DNA of 64,000 nt from an uncultured Oscillospiraceae bacterium (GTDB lineage Bacteria; Bacillota; Clostridia; Oscillospirales; Acutalibacteraceae): the NCBI GenBank assembly GCA_900541905.1, contig UQLQ01000009.1, positions 1-64,000 on the forward strand, read 5' to 3'. Below the pieces are notes generated by a model. That model was not told the DNA's origin and searched no databases. It was given only the letters and a program-made list of their open reading frames with translations. Position 1 is the first letter of the stretch. The number at the start of each line of letters is the position of its first letter. Shown here piece after piece: positions 17,231 through 27,003 of the stretch. The position numbers and the translations under genes were made by a program.

Positions 17231-18727
17231 TCAATTTGATGATTGCGCAGAAGAAAGTAGGAATTGTTTATAGATAGATTTTACTTTTTCTTTCCTATCT
17301 AGCATTTCTTGATAACGGTCAATATATTCATACGGAAACTTAAAATTAAATATTCTTTGCAGTTCATCTTTATACGGATGTTTAATTTTTGAAACAGCAC
17401 CTGCGCCGCAAGCCAAAATGGTATGACTTTCATCCATAATATAAACGTTGTAATAATTTTCATACCCCGGTTTTGCCCATCCTGTATTTTCCAGGTTGCC
17501 AACCATACGGCTTTGCCGATACAAATAATACGGAATATAATTTTGTTTCGTCAGTACCGTATCTACATAATCCAACATTTGACCTGCACCTTCGCCATCA
17601 TTGATAAAATGAATTTTACCATTTTTATTGATGTTGGAGGAGCGTTTTAATGCTAACGTATGTACCGTGATGCTCTCCGGATGTAATGCAACAACACCGT
17701 CCAAGGTATTACGAAAACTTTCCACACTGTCCCCTGCCAGCCCAACAATCAAATCCATATTGATATTGTCAAAGCCATGCGCTCTCGCTAAATGAAATGC
17801 ATCCAGCGTTTGCTGTGTGGTATGGTCTCTTCCAATCAGTTTTAATACTTCATCATTTAATGTTTGAGGATTGATACTGATTCTGGTAATGCCATGTTCT
17901 TTCATTGCCTGCAATTTGTCCGCCGTAATCGTATCAGGACGACCTGCTTCCACAGTAAATTCACGACATGTGCTCATATCATAATTCATGTTCACCGTAT
18001 CAATAATTTGTTCCAGCTGCTGTGCATTCAGCGTGGTGGGAGTTCCGCCTCCCATATACACGGTTTCCAATCTCAAATTGCACGCTTTTGCAACTTCTGC
18101 GGTATATTCCAGTTCTTTGCATAGTAAATCTACATACTGCGGAATGAGTTTACCTGTCTTTTCCGTAGACTGCGCCACAAAAGAACAATACGCACAGCGA
18201 GTCGGACAAAACGGAATGGAAATATATAAACTGAACGATTCGGGTTTGGAAGCAGCCAAAATAGGCTGCTCATGCTGCATGGTACGGACACTCAACGCTG
18301 TTTTCTCTTGAGAAACATGCAAACTGTTTAAAAAATATTCCGCAGCTTTGGACTGTCCCATTTCCGCTGTCAATTTTCGCAGCAGTTTAATGGGACGCAC
18401 CCCGATTAACACGCCCCATTTGGGACGGTATCCTGTCAGTTCTACCAGAATATCATACAACAGCACAGCCATTGCCAAACCGCATTGACGTTCAAAATCA
18501 GGTTCACCCAAAGAGAATATGCCCCGTTTTTCTGCAAAGCGGTCCTCCATTTTTACAGAAACGTGTAAATGAGCAGCTCCATTTTCTTCTTTGTAACCTG
18601 TGTAGACCAATAAGCTGTCATCATGTCCGTTTTCATAGACAGCGGTTACCTTTTCATAAGGAAAAAAGATATCGCAAAGACTTTCCATTTCATAAAGATA
18701 AGAATGTCCATCAATAACCAAAATCAT
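17231..18727 (-). CDS. hemZ: Coproporphyrinogen III oxidase-like radical SAM protein HemZ
   Basis: Radical SAM enzyme of the HemN/HemZ group, annotated in Clostridia as oxygen-independent coproporphyrinogen dehydrogenase. The [4Fe-4S] motif CPTRCAYCSF is near residue 176, followed by YMGGGTPTTL, VEAGRPDT and RISINPQTL, all typical of HemN-like barrels. The N-terminal ~160 residues are an extra domain found in HemZ. No other haem gene is in the window, so the substrate is inferred from the family only. It overlaps the MBL gene upstream by 17 bases and belongs to the hemZ/MBL/relA/recJ cluster often seen in Clostridia. Confidence 0.9.
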   Translation of the reverse strand: MILVIDGHSYLYEMESLCDIFFPYEKVTAVYENGHDDSLLVYTGYKEENGAAHLHVSVKMEDRFAEKRGIFSLGEPDFERQCGLAMAVLLYDILVELTGYRPKWGVLIGVRPIKLLRKLTAEMGQSKAAEYFLNSLHVSQEKTALSVRTMQHEQPILAASKPESFSLYISIPFCPTRCAYCSFVAQSTEKTGKLIPQYVDLLCKELEYTAEVAKACNLRLETVYMGGGTPTTLNAQQLEQIIDTVNMNYDMSTCREFTVEAGRPDTITADKLQAMKEHGITRISINPQTLNDEVLKLIGRDHTTQQTLDAFHLARAHGFDNINMDLIVGLAGDSVESFRNTLDGVVALHPESITVHTLALKRSSNINKNGKIHFINDGEGAGQMLDYVDTVLTKQNYIPYYLYRQSRMVGNLENTGWAKPGYENYYNVYIMDESHTILACGAGAVSKIKHPYKDELQRIFNFKFPYEYIDRYQEMLDRKEKVKSIYKQFLLSSAQSSN

Positions 18728-19352
18728 CTGTGTTACCCTTCATAAACGGATTTGTATTTCTTTCGTAATCCAATGTTGTGGAATCTCCATGCGCAGGAAA
18801 CACTGCATAGTTTCCTTCCAGCTCAGCTACTTTTTGTACGGATTCCAGCATTTTTGCAGGATCGGAAGTTGGAAAATCAGTTCTCCCAATGGAACCTTTG
18901 AAGATGGTATCACCGCTGAAGATAGTATCTTTTACAATCAAACAGCTGCTTCCAATGGTATGGCCCGGGGTATGCAAAACGCGAAAGGTCAAATTTCCAA
19001 CCGGAATCTTATCGCCGTCGTGATACAATACATCCGGTACAAATGGATCGCATTGTCGTTCGGCAATGACCGTAGATAAATTCAAACGGCTGTCAGTTGC
19101 AAAATCCTTTTCCAATTCATGCATATAGATTTTAGCACCTGTCATATCCTGAACTGTTTTTACACCCATGATATGGTCAAAATGTCCGTGGGTCAATAAA
19201 ATTGCGTCCACTTTTTTTAATTCTTTTATTTTGTCAAACAGCTCATCTGAAATAAAGCCTGGGTCAATCACTGCAGAAATACCTGTCTCCTCATCCGTTA
19301 CAATGAAACAGTTTGTCGGCAGCATTCCGCCGGTAATCTCTTGAATTTGCAT
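18711..19352 (-). CDS. MBL-fold metallo-hydrolase (glyoxalase II-like)
   Basis: The 213 residues form a metallo-beta-lactamase fold: LLTHGHFDHIMG near residue 53 (dinuclear metal motif HxHxDH), HTPGHTIGSSCLI near residue 127 and PAHGDSTTLDYE near residue 193. This matches the YcbL/YqgX-type hydroxyacylglutathione-hydrolase-like family, whose substrates are usually unknown in bacteria without glutathione. It overlaps hemZ and follows relA. Confidence 0.92.
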   Translation of the reverse strand: MQIQEITGGMLPTNCFIVTDEETGISAVIDPGFISDELFDKIKELKKVDAILLTHGHFDHIMGVKTVQDMTGAKIYMHELEKDFATDSRLNLSTVIAERQCDPFVPDVLYHDGDKIPVGNLTFRVLHTPGHTIGSSCLIVKDTIFSGDTIFKGSIGRTDFPTSDPAKMLESVQKVAELEGNYAVFPAHGDSTTLDYERNTNPFMKGNTDDFGY

Positions 19353-19388
19353 ATTGATAATTCCTTTCTGAAAAGCATCTCATATACT

Positions 19389-21572
19389 CTATGAACGTTT
19401 GATGCTGATAATACCTTCTATATTGGACAACTTTGAAATGACAGCATTCAAATGTTCCAAGCCTTGAATGGTAATGGTCGCATAAATTACATCTGTGCCG
19501 TCTTTTAACTCTCTGGAGTTTAAAGAGTGGACACTGATACGTAAATTATAAAGCTGCTGCGTTACATTCATCAACACACCCGGAATATGGTTTGCCACGA
19601 TTTCAAGTGTAGTTTTAAATTCTTCTTTTACTTGATTTGCCCATTGTACTTCAATCCAACGCTCCGGTTCCGGACTGCCTGCAATGTCTTTGGGCACATT
19701 GCTGCAGGAACGTTTGTGAACAGATACGCCGAAACCACGTGTGACAAAGCCAATGATATCATCACCCGGCAGTGGATTACAGCAACGGGAAAGTTTGGTC
19801 AAACAATCTCCGCCCATTCCTTTTACCAAAATGCCGTTAGACGCTTTATTCGGCTTTGCTTCCACAGTTTTAGGCGGCTCCGGTTTTTGCACTACTTCGG
19901 CAGCCTTTTTCTGCTTTACATACTCTTCCTTAATACGGTGGATAATTTTCCATAATTGAATACCGCCGTAACCAATGGCAGCATAGATATCTTCCAAATT
20001 GGCACAGTTCTGGCGTTTTACAAATGGATTAATCAAGTCATAAAGTTCATCCTGGGGCACAATGATACCATTGCGTTTGAGTTCGCGCTCCAGCTCTTCT
20101 TTGCCTTCTTCAATATTTTCTTCTCTGCGTTCTTTTTTAAACCATTGACGAATTTTATTTCTTGCTTCGCTGGTACGTACAATTTTTAACCAGTCACGGC
20201 TCGGTCCATGAGACCCTTCTTTGGCAGTAATGACTTCCACAATCTCGCCTGTTTTAATTTTATAATCAATAGGCACGATGCGCTTATCCACTTTTGCACC
20301 AATCATACGGTTGCCTACCGCACTGTGAATGGCATACGCAAAGTCAATTACGGTAGAGCCTGCCGGTAAACTGATGACCTCGCCTCTCGGTGTAAAGACA
20401 AAGACCGAATCAGACGATAAATCTGTTTTAATGGTACGTACCAAATCCGTAGCGTCGCTTTCCGTTTGATTATCCAGGATTTTACGCACCCAAGCCAAAT
20501 GTTCTTCCAAAGAATCTTCCGAAGTAACGCCTACTTTGTATTTCCAGTGGGCGGCAATACCGTATTCCGCAGTGTAATGCATATCCCAAGTGCGAATTTG
20601 CACCTCAAATGGAATTCCTTCCGAACCGATTACGGTTGTGTGCAAAGACTGATACAAATTTGGTTTCGGTGTGGAAATATAATCTTTAAAACGGTTTGGA
20701 ATGGGATGGAATAAATCATGGATAATTCCCAAAGCATTGTAACAGTCAATGACAGTATCCACAATCACTCTGACTGCGTATACATCGTAAATTTGGTCAA
20801 TGGATTTGCCTTGTACAAACATTTTATGATAAATACCGTTAATGCTTTTCACTCTGCCTTCCAAATGTACTTTTGGAATAACGGGCAGCATTTTCTCCAG
20901 TATCTGTGTTTTGATTTTTTGTATAAAATCAGCGCGTTCGTCTTTATGCAGTTCCAAAGCATGTTCAATCTCTTGATAGCCCATGGGATCTAAGTAGCGC
21001 AAAGACAAATCTTCCAATTCTTCTTTTACCGCGCGTATACCCAAACGGTCTGCAATCGGAGCATATACCTCCATGTTTTCCAGCGCTTTATCCCGTTGTT
21101 TTTGTGGGGTCATATACTCAATGGTCCGCATATTATGCAAGCGGTCTGCAAGTTTAATAATAATAACTCTAATATCCTCCGACATGGCTATGAGCATTTT
21201 CCGAATGTTTTCCGCCTGCTGCTCTTCACGGGAGGAAAAAGGCACTTTACCCAGTTTGGTAACGCCATTAATTAAATTGGCAATTTCCTTGCCAAACATT
21301 TTTGTAATTTCTTCTAAAGTGATGTCCGTATCTTCTACCACATCATGCAACAAACCTGCAACCACGCAAGGGGTATCCATACCCAGTTCCACCAAAATAC
21401 AAGCTGCGGCAACAGGATGCGTAATGTACGGCTCGCCTGATTTTCGCTTTTGTTCTTTATGTGCTTTCGCCGCAACCTGATAGGCATGTTCGATTTGCTC
21501 TAAGTCAAAAGAACGGCCGCTGGCTTTGATTAAATTTAGTAAATCATCATATGTCTGAATGGGATATGCCAT
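19389..21572 (-). CDS. relA: Bifunctional (p)ppGpp synthetase/hydrolase RelA/SpoT
   Basis: Stringent-response enzyme that makes and degrades (p)ppGpp. The ATG at 21572 (727 residues, MAYPIQTYDD) has GGACGG upstream; the open frame continues to 21626 into recJ. The HD hydrolase domain is intact (THPVAAACIL; LLHDVVEDTD), then the synthetase domain (residues ~230-340), a TGS domain near 400 (TPRGEVISLPAGSTVIDFAYA), a conserved-cysteine segment (DCLTKLSRCCNPLPGDDIIG) and a C-terminal ACT domain. The intact HD motif supports a bifunctional Rel. It starts just after recJ ends. Confidence 0.96.
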   Translation of the reverse strand: MAYPIQTYDDLLNLIKASGRSFDLEQIEHAYQVAAKAHKEQKRKSGEPYITHPVAAACILVELGMDTPCVVAGLLHDVVEDTDITLEEITKMFGKEIANLINGVTKLGKVPFSSREEQQAENIRKMLIAMSEDIRVIIIKLADRLHNMRTIEYMTPQKQRDKALENMEVYAPIADRLGIRAVKEELEDLSLRYLDPMGYQEIEHALELHKDERADFIQKIKTQILEKMLPVIPKVHLEGRVKSINGIYHKMFVQGKSIDQIYDVYAVRVIVDTVIDCYNALGIIHDLFHPIPNRFKDYISTPKPNLYQSLHTTVIGSEGIPFEVQIRTWDMHYTAEYGIAAHWKYKVGVTSEDSLEEHLAWVRKILDNQTESDATDLVRTIKTDLSSDSVFVFTPRGEVISLPAGSTVIDFAYAIHSAVGNRMIGAKVDKRIVPIDYKIKTGEIVEVITAKEGSHGPSRDWLKIVRTSEARNKIRQWFKKERREENIEEGKEELERELKRNGIIVPQDELYDLINPFVKRQNCANLEDIYAAIGYGGIQLWKIIHRIKEEYVKQKKAAEVVQKPEPPKTVEAKPNKASNGILVKGMGGDCLTKLSRCCNPLPGDDIIGFVTRGFGVSVHKRSCSNVPKDIAGSPEPERWIEVQWANQVKEEFKTTLEIVANHIPGVLMNVTQQLYNLRISVHSLNSRELKDGTDVIYATITIQGLEHLNAVISKLSNIEGIISIKRS

Positions 21573-21577
21573 ATCGT

Positions 21578-23641
21578 TCAACCGTCCTTTCTCAAAGATT
21601 CTAATTGCCGCAATATGGGAGAACAAAATAAATCCACTTTGCCCGCAACAGGTTTTAGTGTAACTCTGTAAATATCTCCGTCCTCTGCTTTGTCAATTAA
21701 ATTTTGGTCTTGCAAAACATCCAGAGCCAATAGCAGTTTGGATAATGTTATATTGGGAATTTGTAAATGTTCCAGCAGTAACAAAATATGATGCTGCCAA
21801 CCGTTGCTGCTTCTTAAAAAGCGATAAAGAGCCGCAAACTCGTCACGATTTGGAGTCATATGAAAAAACTCTTCACTTGTTAAGCATTCACCGCGTTTTA
21901 CCTTTTCATACATACGATACTCTAAAAGCGTCTGTTCCTCATTTACCTTTGACAATTTCATATCTTTAATAAATACAGACAAATTCTCCGTATTGCGATA
22001 TTCATTCACTTCCAACGTAACCGCCAAGTCCACCAAATCTCCCACTTGATAGGGAAAATCCTGCAATGCAGTGCGAAATTTCAGGCATTGAACAGTGCAA
22101 TGATTTCTTTCCAGACGCAAACGCAGATGATTGCCTCCGCCGATGGGTGTAATTTCTTTGAGCTCCATGCCATAAAGTCCAAATACGGGAGATGGATTAT
22201 CTGTACCAAACGGTTCCAGATAAGCAATCTGTTTTGGCATATCAACCGTCAGTGCGGCAGGATTCAGTTTGCAGTCCAGATGTATGGTTTGAGGAGGCAT
22301 ATCTGTTGGCAAAGAGGCGGCAAACTCATTGATTTGTCTGCGGAACTCTGCGATATGCTCTGTTGGCATACTCAAACCGGCAGCCATAGGGTGTCCCCCA
22401 TATTTTGAAAGTAAAGGAGCACAGTGACAGATGGCGTCAAACAAAGAAAATCCTTCCACGCTTCTGCCTGAAGCTTTTGCTTCCGTTCCGGTATAAGATA
22501 TGACAATGCTTGGCTTACCAAACATCTCCGTAATGCGGGAAGACACAATCCCAATAACACCATGGTGCCAATCTTCCCCTTCTACCACAATCACGCGCTC
22601 ATACATGCGCTGCGGTTCATCATGCAGCAGCTGCAAAGCTTTTTCCGTAATTTCCGTTTCAATCTTTTTTCTGGTATCGTTGTCATGGCAAATATCTTCG
22701 GCAAGACGCTGTGCCTGTTCCATATCCTCCGACAAAAGCAAACGAACCGCTCTGTCCGAAGCACCGATTCTACCCGTAGCATTGATGCGCGGCACAATGG
22801 TAAACGCCACATTGGTGGAAGAAAGCTCCTTTCCACTCATACTTGCTTGTTCCAGCAATGCGCAAACTCCGGGACGGTCACTGTGAGACAATAACGGCAG
22901 ACCAGCTTGCACAAGCGCGCGGTTTTCCCCTGTTAGCGATACAATGTCACCTATTGTGCCGATAGCGACAAAATCCGCATAGTTTTCCAGCAGTGTGGTC
23001 ATATCTGCCATTTCGCCTTCCAGTGCGGTAATCAGTTTAAAAGCAACGCCTACGCCTGACAAATCCTTAAAAGGATAGGTACAGTCCACACGATGCGGGT
23101 CTACTACTGCCACAGCTTTGGGCAAGATTTCTCTTGGACGGTGATGGTCGGTTATCACAACATCCATTCCCAATTGAGAAGCATAAGCCACTTCATCAAT
23201 GGAGGCAATGCCATTATCTACCGTAACAATCAGCTGCACTCCCTGCTCATGCAATTGGTCCAAAGCTTCTAAGTTTAAGCCATACCCTTCTTGTTCTCTC
23301 AGAGGAATATAAAACATCACATTGGCGCCGCAGGATTCCAAGTAAGAATACAACATGGCAGTGGAAGTAACGCCGTCTGCATCATAATCTCCGTATACAC
23401 AAATAGATTCAAAGTTTTCGATTGCTCTTTGAATGCGAGCTGCTGCGCAATCCATATCTTTCATCAAAAAAGGGTCGGCAAATGACATTGATACATCAAA
23501 TAATGCATCAATGTCATCTTTTGTATGAAAGCCGCGTATCTCCAACATCATAGCCAAAAACGAAGGATATTGCATTTCTTCCGCAATTTTGGCTGCCCTT
23601 GCTTTGTCCAAAGGAGATACACTCCATTTTTTGATATTCAT
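21578..23641 (-). CDS. recJ: Single-stranded-DNA-specific exonuclease RecJ
   Basis: 5'-to-3' single-strand DNA exonuclease of recombination and base-excision repair. The ATG at 23641 has GGAAGGTG nine bases upstream. DHH-family motifs are intact: VYGDYDADGVTSTAML near residue 73, VTVDNGIAS, the signature ITDHHRPRE near residue 150 and VVDPHR; the DHHA1 domain has SYTGTEAKASGRS and GGHPMAAGLSM. At 687 residues it is longer than E. coli RecJ, with a C-terminal extension of about 130 residues seen in Firmicutes. relA starts five bases past its end. Confidence 0.96.
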   Translation of the reverse strand: MNIKKWSVSPLDKARAAKIAEEMQYPSFLAMMLEIRGFHTKDDIDALFDVSMSFADPFLMKDMDCAAARIQRAIENFESICVYGDYDADGVTSTAMLYSYLESCGANVMFYIPLREQEGYGLNLEALDQLHEQGVQLIVTVDNGIASIDEVAYASQLGMDVVITDHHRPREILPKAVAVVDPHRVDCTYPFKDLSGVGVAFKLITALEGEMADMTTLLENYADFVAIGTIGDIVSLTGENRALVQAGLPLLSHSDRPGVCALLEQASMSGKELSSTNVAFTIVPRINATGRIGASDRAVRLLLSEDMEQAQRLAEDICHDNDTRKKIETEITEKALQLLHDEPQRMYERVIVVEGEDWHHGVIGIVSSRITEMFGKPSIVISYTGTEAKASGRSVEGFSLFDAICHCAPLLSKYGGHPMAAGLSMPTEHIAEFRRQINEFAASLPTDMPPQTIHLDCKLNPAALTVDMPKQIAYLEPFGTDNPSPVFGLYGMELKEITPIGGGNHLRLRLERNHCTVQCLKFRTALQDFPYQVGDLVDLAVTLEVNEYRNTENLSVFIKDMKLSKVNEEQTLLEYRMYEKVKRGECLTSEEFFHMTPNRDEFAALYRFLRSSNGWQHHILLLLEHLQIPNITLSKLLLALDVLQDQNLIDKAEDGDIYRVTLKPVAGKVDLFCSPILRQLESLRKDG

Positions 23642-23805
23642 ACTGCCTACACCTTCCTTATTCTTGTTTAATTGTAACATTTTTCGACGCTTTATTCAAT
23701 CTATTTTCACAATCGTTCCCCTAAAAAACAGGAAAATTTCTTATTTTTAAGACATTTTATTCCGTTTCTGAGAGAAGCGCAAACGATTGTCAAATAAAAC
23801 AAGAA

Positions 23806-23844
23806 AGAAGCGATACAATTGTATGAAACAACGATATCGCTTCT
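23806..23844 (-). terminator. Terminator of the typA-exonuclease operon
   Basis: A ten-pair stem (AGAAGCGATA / TATCGCTTCT) with a 19-base loop follows the stop codon at 23848 on the minus strand. The tail is T-rich but interrupted. Confidence 0.65.
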
Positions 23845-23847
23845 CTC

Positions 23848-24771
23848 TTATATCATTTGGCCTTCTGCACTTTTAAAGCGTTTTACTTGTGCAGTCAACT
23901 CTGCTACTTTTTCCGTTTTTTCTTTGATTTCTTCTTCCTTTTGCGGAAGAATACATTTTTTGACCACCATGCCGTCATATTTTAATTTGAACTGTACTCT
24001 GCCGATAAAACGGTTATCACAATGTTTGCAGCGAAAATTTGCGCGGTAACTTTTATTTTTCAACTGCCATTCGCCTTCGCGGGATGCTCTGCGACCGCAG
24101 GCATCACAATAAAACATCATGTCGGAGCGCTTAATCAGAGGATTGGTCAAATCGCAAATAACCATCGTCTTAAATGTGATTTTTTCATAAAAAGCATCGG
24201 TTCTTGCATCCTGAATAAAAGGAACCAATGCTTCTTTTTGATACAGTTTTTGCAAACACCGCAGCGACAGCATACTGTCGTCCATGGCACGGTGATGTGC
24301 AATATCCTCTTCATTGATTCCCAGCAGCTGTGCTGAGGTGGACAGCCCCATTTGTTTGGTGGCGTCGTAATGAAGCATTTGTTCGCAGTAACTTTGCAAA
24401 TCGACATATTGTTTGAGGAAAGGAATACGTTCACTGCCGCAAAAATAGCGGCTGTTTTCAATGAGGGCTAAAATGTCAGACGTACCCCACGTCATAAGGA
24501 CAGCCTCCCCCATCCATTTGCGAAAACGGCTCATAACCTGCATAAACTGCAAACCGTTGGCCAGCTCTTCGTTTGTAATATTTGTCAGCGTTTTGATTTT
24601 CCCGCTTATTTTTTTGCCCACTTGGGGGCGAACCAAAGCGTCAAAAGTATCCAGCACATGCAGACATTCATCTACTTTGACTGCGCCGAATTCTATGATT
24701 TCATTCATAAAGCCTTTTAAACGCCGGCTATACGTTCCATTCCATTCCAAATCCAATATTACAAAGTTCAT
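23848..24771 (-). CDS. DEDDh 3'-5' exonuclease with C-terminal zinc ribbon
   Basis: Exonuclease-fold protein of 307 residues. Motif ExoI is at the N-terminus (FVILDLEWNG), ExoII near residues 95-100 (TWGTSDILAL), and ExoIII near residue 160 (AHHRAMDDSMLSLRCL), giving the DEDDh set. The C-terminal ~90 residues contain two CxxC pairs (YCDACGRRASREGEW; RCKHCDNRF), a probable zinc ribbon that is unusual for KapD-like exonucleases, and a final coiled segment. It lies 12 bases after typA. The substrate, RNA or DNA, is not determined. Confidence 0.85.
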   Translation of the reverse strand: MNFVILDLEWNGTYSRRLKGFMNEIIEFGAVKVDECLHVLDTFDALVRPQVGKKISGKIKTLTNITNEELANGLQFMQVMSRFRKWMGEAVLMTWGTSDILALIENSRYFCGSERIPFLKQYVDLQSYCEQMLHYDATKQMGLSTSAQLLGINEEDIAHHRAMDDSMLSLRCLQKLYQKEALVPFIQDARTDAFYEKITFKTMVICDLTNPLIKRSDMMFYCDACGRRASREGEWQLKNKSYRANFRCKHCDNRFIGRVQFKLKYDGMVVKKCILPQKEEEIKEKTEKVAELTAQVKRFKSAEGQMI

Positions 24772-24783
24772 TCAATACTCCGA

Positions 24784-26601
24784 TTATTTTTTGCTAGATT
24801 TTTTCATACGAAGTTCTTTCGATAAAATCCGTTTTCTCATACGGATATTCTCAGGGGTTACTTCTACCAGCTCATCATCTTTGATGAATTCTAAACATTG
24901 CTCAAGACTCAAGTTGCTGTGAGGCGTTAATTTCAACGCATCGTCAGAACCGGAAGCTCTTGTATTGGTCATTTGTTTTTTCTTACATACATTAACGGTA
25001 ATATCGTCAGATTTTGGGCTAACGCCTACAATCATACCTTCATACACTTCAACACCGGGGCCGATAAACAGACGTCCGCGGTCCTGCGCATTGTACAGTC
25101 CGTAAGCGGTTGCTTCACCTGTTTCATGCGCTACCAAAGAGCCTTGTGCACGCTGCGGAATCTCTCCGCGAAAAGGTTCGTATGAATCGAATACATGATT
25201 CATAATACCATTACCGTTGGTATCGGTCAAGAACTCTTGACGATATCCCATCAATCCGCGGGCAGGAATTTTAAATTCCATATGGGTTGTTCCCGTATCT
25301 CTGGTACCCATATTTATCAGTTCAGCTTTACGTCCGCCCAATTTTTCCATAACGGCTCCAACATAGCTTTCAGGCACTTCAATCATCAGGTGCTCAATCG
25401 GCTCATATTTTTGACCGTCAATCTCTTTATAGATTACATTGGGGCTGGATACTTGGAATTCAAACAATTCTCTGCGCATGTTCTCAATCAAAATAGAAAG
25501 ATGCAATTCACCGCGGCCTGACACTTTAAAAGTATCCGCAGAATCCGTTTCTTCCACGCGCATGGCAACGTTGGTTTCCACTTCCTTGAACAGTCTGTCT
25601 CGGATATTGCGAGAGGTAACATATTTACCCTCTCTGCCTGCAAACGGACTGTTGTTTACCATAAACATCATGGTAACGGTAGGTTCATCAATTTTTACAA
25701 ACGGCAACGGTTCAACGCAATCAACCGCACAAGCTGTTTCTCCAATATTTAAGTCAGTAATGCCGGCAACTGCGATAATATCGCCCAGTTTTGCTGTTTC
25801 TGCCTCAACTTTTTTCAAACCTTGATATTGGAACAATTTTGTAATTCTTGCATTTTTGGTGCTGCCGTCTCTGCTGCAGACTACTACAGGCATACCTACT
25901 TTTACTTCACCGCGTTCTACACGTCCCACACCAATTCTTCCAACAAATTGGTCGTAGTCAATGTTGGAAAACAAAATTTGTGTTCCGCCGTTCATATCTC
26001 CTTGCGGAGCCGGAATCTCTTTTACAATGGTTTCAAACAACGGTTCCATGGTATCGTTGGGCTCCATTGGGTCATACATTGCATAACCGTCACGTCCGGA
26101 AGCATATACAACAGGGAATTCCAATTGGTCTTCGTCCGCACCCAACTCGATAAATAAATCTAAAATCTCATCTACTACTTCTGCAGGTCTTGCACCGGGA
26201 CGGTCAATTTTATTTACAACAACAATTGGTTTTTTGCCCAGACCAATCGCCTTTTTCAACACAAAACGAGTCTGGGGCATACAGCCTTCAAAAGAGTCTA
26301 CCAGCAGAATAACGCCGTCAACCATCATCAAAATACGTTCTACCTCACCGCCAAAGTCAGCATGACCCGGGGTGTCTATAATATTAATCTTTGTATCTTT
26401 ATACATAACCGCCGTATTTTTTGCCAAAATGGTAATACCGCGTTCACGCTCAATGTCATTGGAATCCATAACACGGTCTTCCACTGTTTCATTGGTACGG
26501 AAGATACCGCTTTGACGCAATAACTGGTCAACCAATGTGGTTTTTCCGTGGTCAACGTGAGCAATAATGGCAACATTTCTTAAATCTGTTCTTACATCCA
26601 T
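24784..26601 (-). CDS. typA: Ribosome-associated translational GTPase TypA/BipA
   Basis: EF-G-like GTPase involved in ribosome assembly and stress adaptation. The ATG at 26601 (605 residues, MDVRTDLRNV) has GAGGT seven bases upstream. The G domain shows AHVDHGKTTLVD (G1), RGITI (G2), DTPGHADFGGE (G3) and NKIDRPGARP (G4). The C-terminal BipA-specific region has FTPR-like KSDDITVNVCKKKQMTNTRA (read in two parts: KSDDITVNVC and KKKQMTNTRASG). The terminal SDDALKLTPHSNLSLEQCLEF is also typical. Confidence 0.96.
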   Translation of the reverse strand: MDVRTDLRNVAIIAHVDHGKTTLVDQLLRQSGIFRTNETVEDRVMDSNDIERERGITILAKNTAVMYKDTKINIIDTPGHADFGGEVERILMMVDGVILLVDSFEGCMPQTRFVLKKAIGLGKKPIVVVNKIDRPGARPAEVVDEILDLFIELGADEDQLEFPVVYASGRDGYAMYDPMEPNDTMEPLFETIVKEIPAPQGDMNGGTQILFSNIDYDQFVGRIGVGRVERGEVKVGMPVVVCSRDGSTKNARITKLFQYQGLKKVEAETAKLGDIIAVAGITDLNIGETACAVDCVEPLPFVKIDEPTVTMMFMVNNSPFAGREGKYVTSRNIRDRLFKEVETNVAMRVEETDSADTFKVSGRGELHLSILIENMRRELFEFQVSSPNVIYKEIDGQKYEPIEHLMIEVPESYVGAVMEKLGGRKAELINMGTRDTGTTHMEFKIPARGLMGYRQEFLTDTNGNGIMNHVFDSYEPFRGEIPQRAQGSLVAHETGEATAYGLYNAQDRGRLFIGPGVEVYEGMIVGVSPKSDDITVNVCKKKQMTNTRASGSDDALKLTPHSNLSLEQCLEFIKDDELVEVTPENIRMRKRILSKELRMKKSSKK

Positions 26602-26692
26602 GTAAATACCTCTTTTAACTTGATAACATACAAATATCTGTGTCAATCTATGCTAAGAAATAGAATTGACTTTATTTCTTCTTTCATTCAAC

Positions 26693-26727
26693 AAAAAAGC
26701 GCCGGCATGCTTACCGACGCTTTTTTA
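26693..26727 (-). terminator. Terminator between tRNA-Gly and typA
   Basis: An eight-pair stem with one G-U pair (arms 26698-26705 and 26714-26721) flanked by T runs on the minus strand ends the tRNA-Gly transcript. A-rich flanks on both sides would let it work from either side. Confidence 0.8.
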
Positions 26728-26733
26728 TCAGAC

Positions 26734-26809
26734 TGGAGCGGATGACGAGGCTCGAACTCGCTACCTCCACCTTGGCAAGGTGGCGCTCTACCAGATGAGC
26801 TACATCCGC
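26734..26809 (-). tRNA. tRNA-Gly (anticodon GCC), CCA encoded
   Basis: Cloverleaf is clear on the minus strand: acceptor GCGGATG pairs with CATCCGC, the anticodon stem CCACC(TT)GCC(AA)GGTGG gives anticodon GCC, and the T arm contains GTTCGAG. The CCA end is encoded at 26734-26736. Total length 76 bases. Confidence 0.96.
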
Positions 26810-26829
26810 AGTTCCTTACCGCGATGACT

Positions 26830-26858
26830 ATTATATTACAGCTTAAAAAAAATGTCAA
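26830..26858 (-). promoter_or_regulatory. Promoter of tRNA-Gly
   Basis: Perfect TTGACA and TATAAT boxes on the minus strand with a 17-base spacer, about 20 bases upstream of the tRNA 5' end. Confidence 0.9.
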
Positions 26859-26957
26859 CTACTTTTCCCATAATTTTTTGGAATTCTTTTTCCATTTGAT
26901 TTCTCACTCATTTTACAATATGATAGAAAGAATGATGATGTGCATATTACTTTAAAA

Positions 26958-26986
26958 TTGCTTTGCTATTTTGAATGTGATATAAT
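26958..26986 (+). promoter_or_regulatory. Promoter of the DnaD-DnaI operon
   Basis: TTGCTT and a perfect TATAAT with a 17-base spacer lie just upstream of the DnaD-like gene, which starts at 27004. The transcript leader would be very short, about 10 bases. Confidence 0.75.
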
Positions 26987-27003
26987 TTTGACGAGGTGTT
27001 TCG

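Noticed and set aside
22500..22886. 128-residue frame on the plus strand
   Set aside because: It is antisense to recJ, has no start signal, and its sequence is the expected complement of a conserved gene.
24461..24922. 153-residue frame on the plus strand
   Set aside because: Antisense across the exonuclease and typA genes, crossing their junction; no family features.
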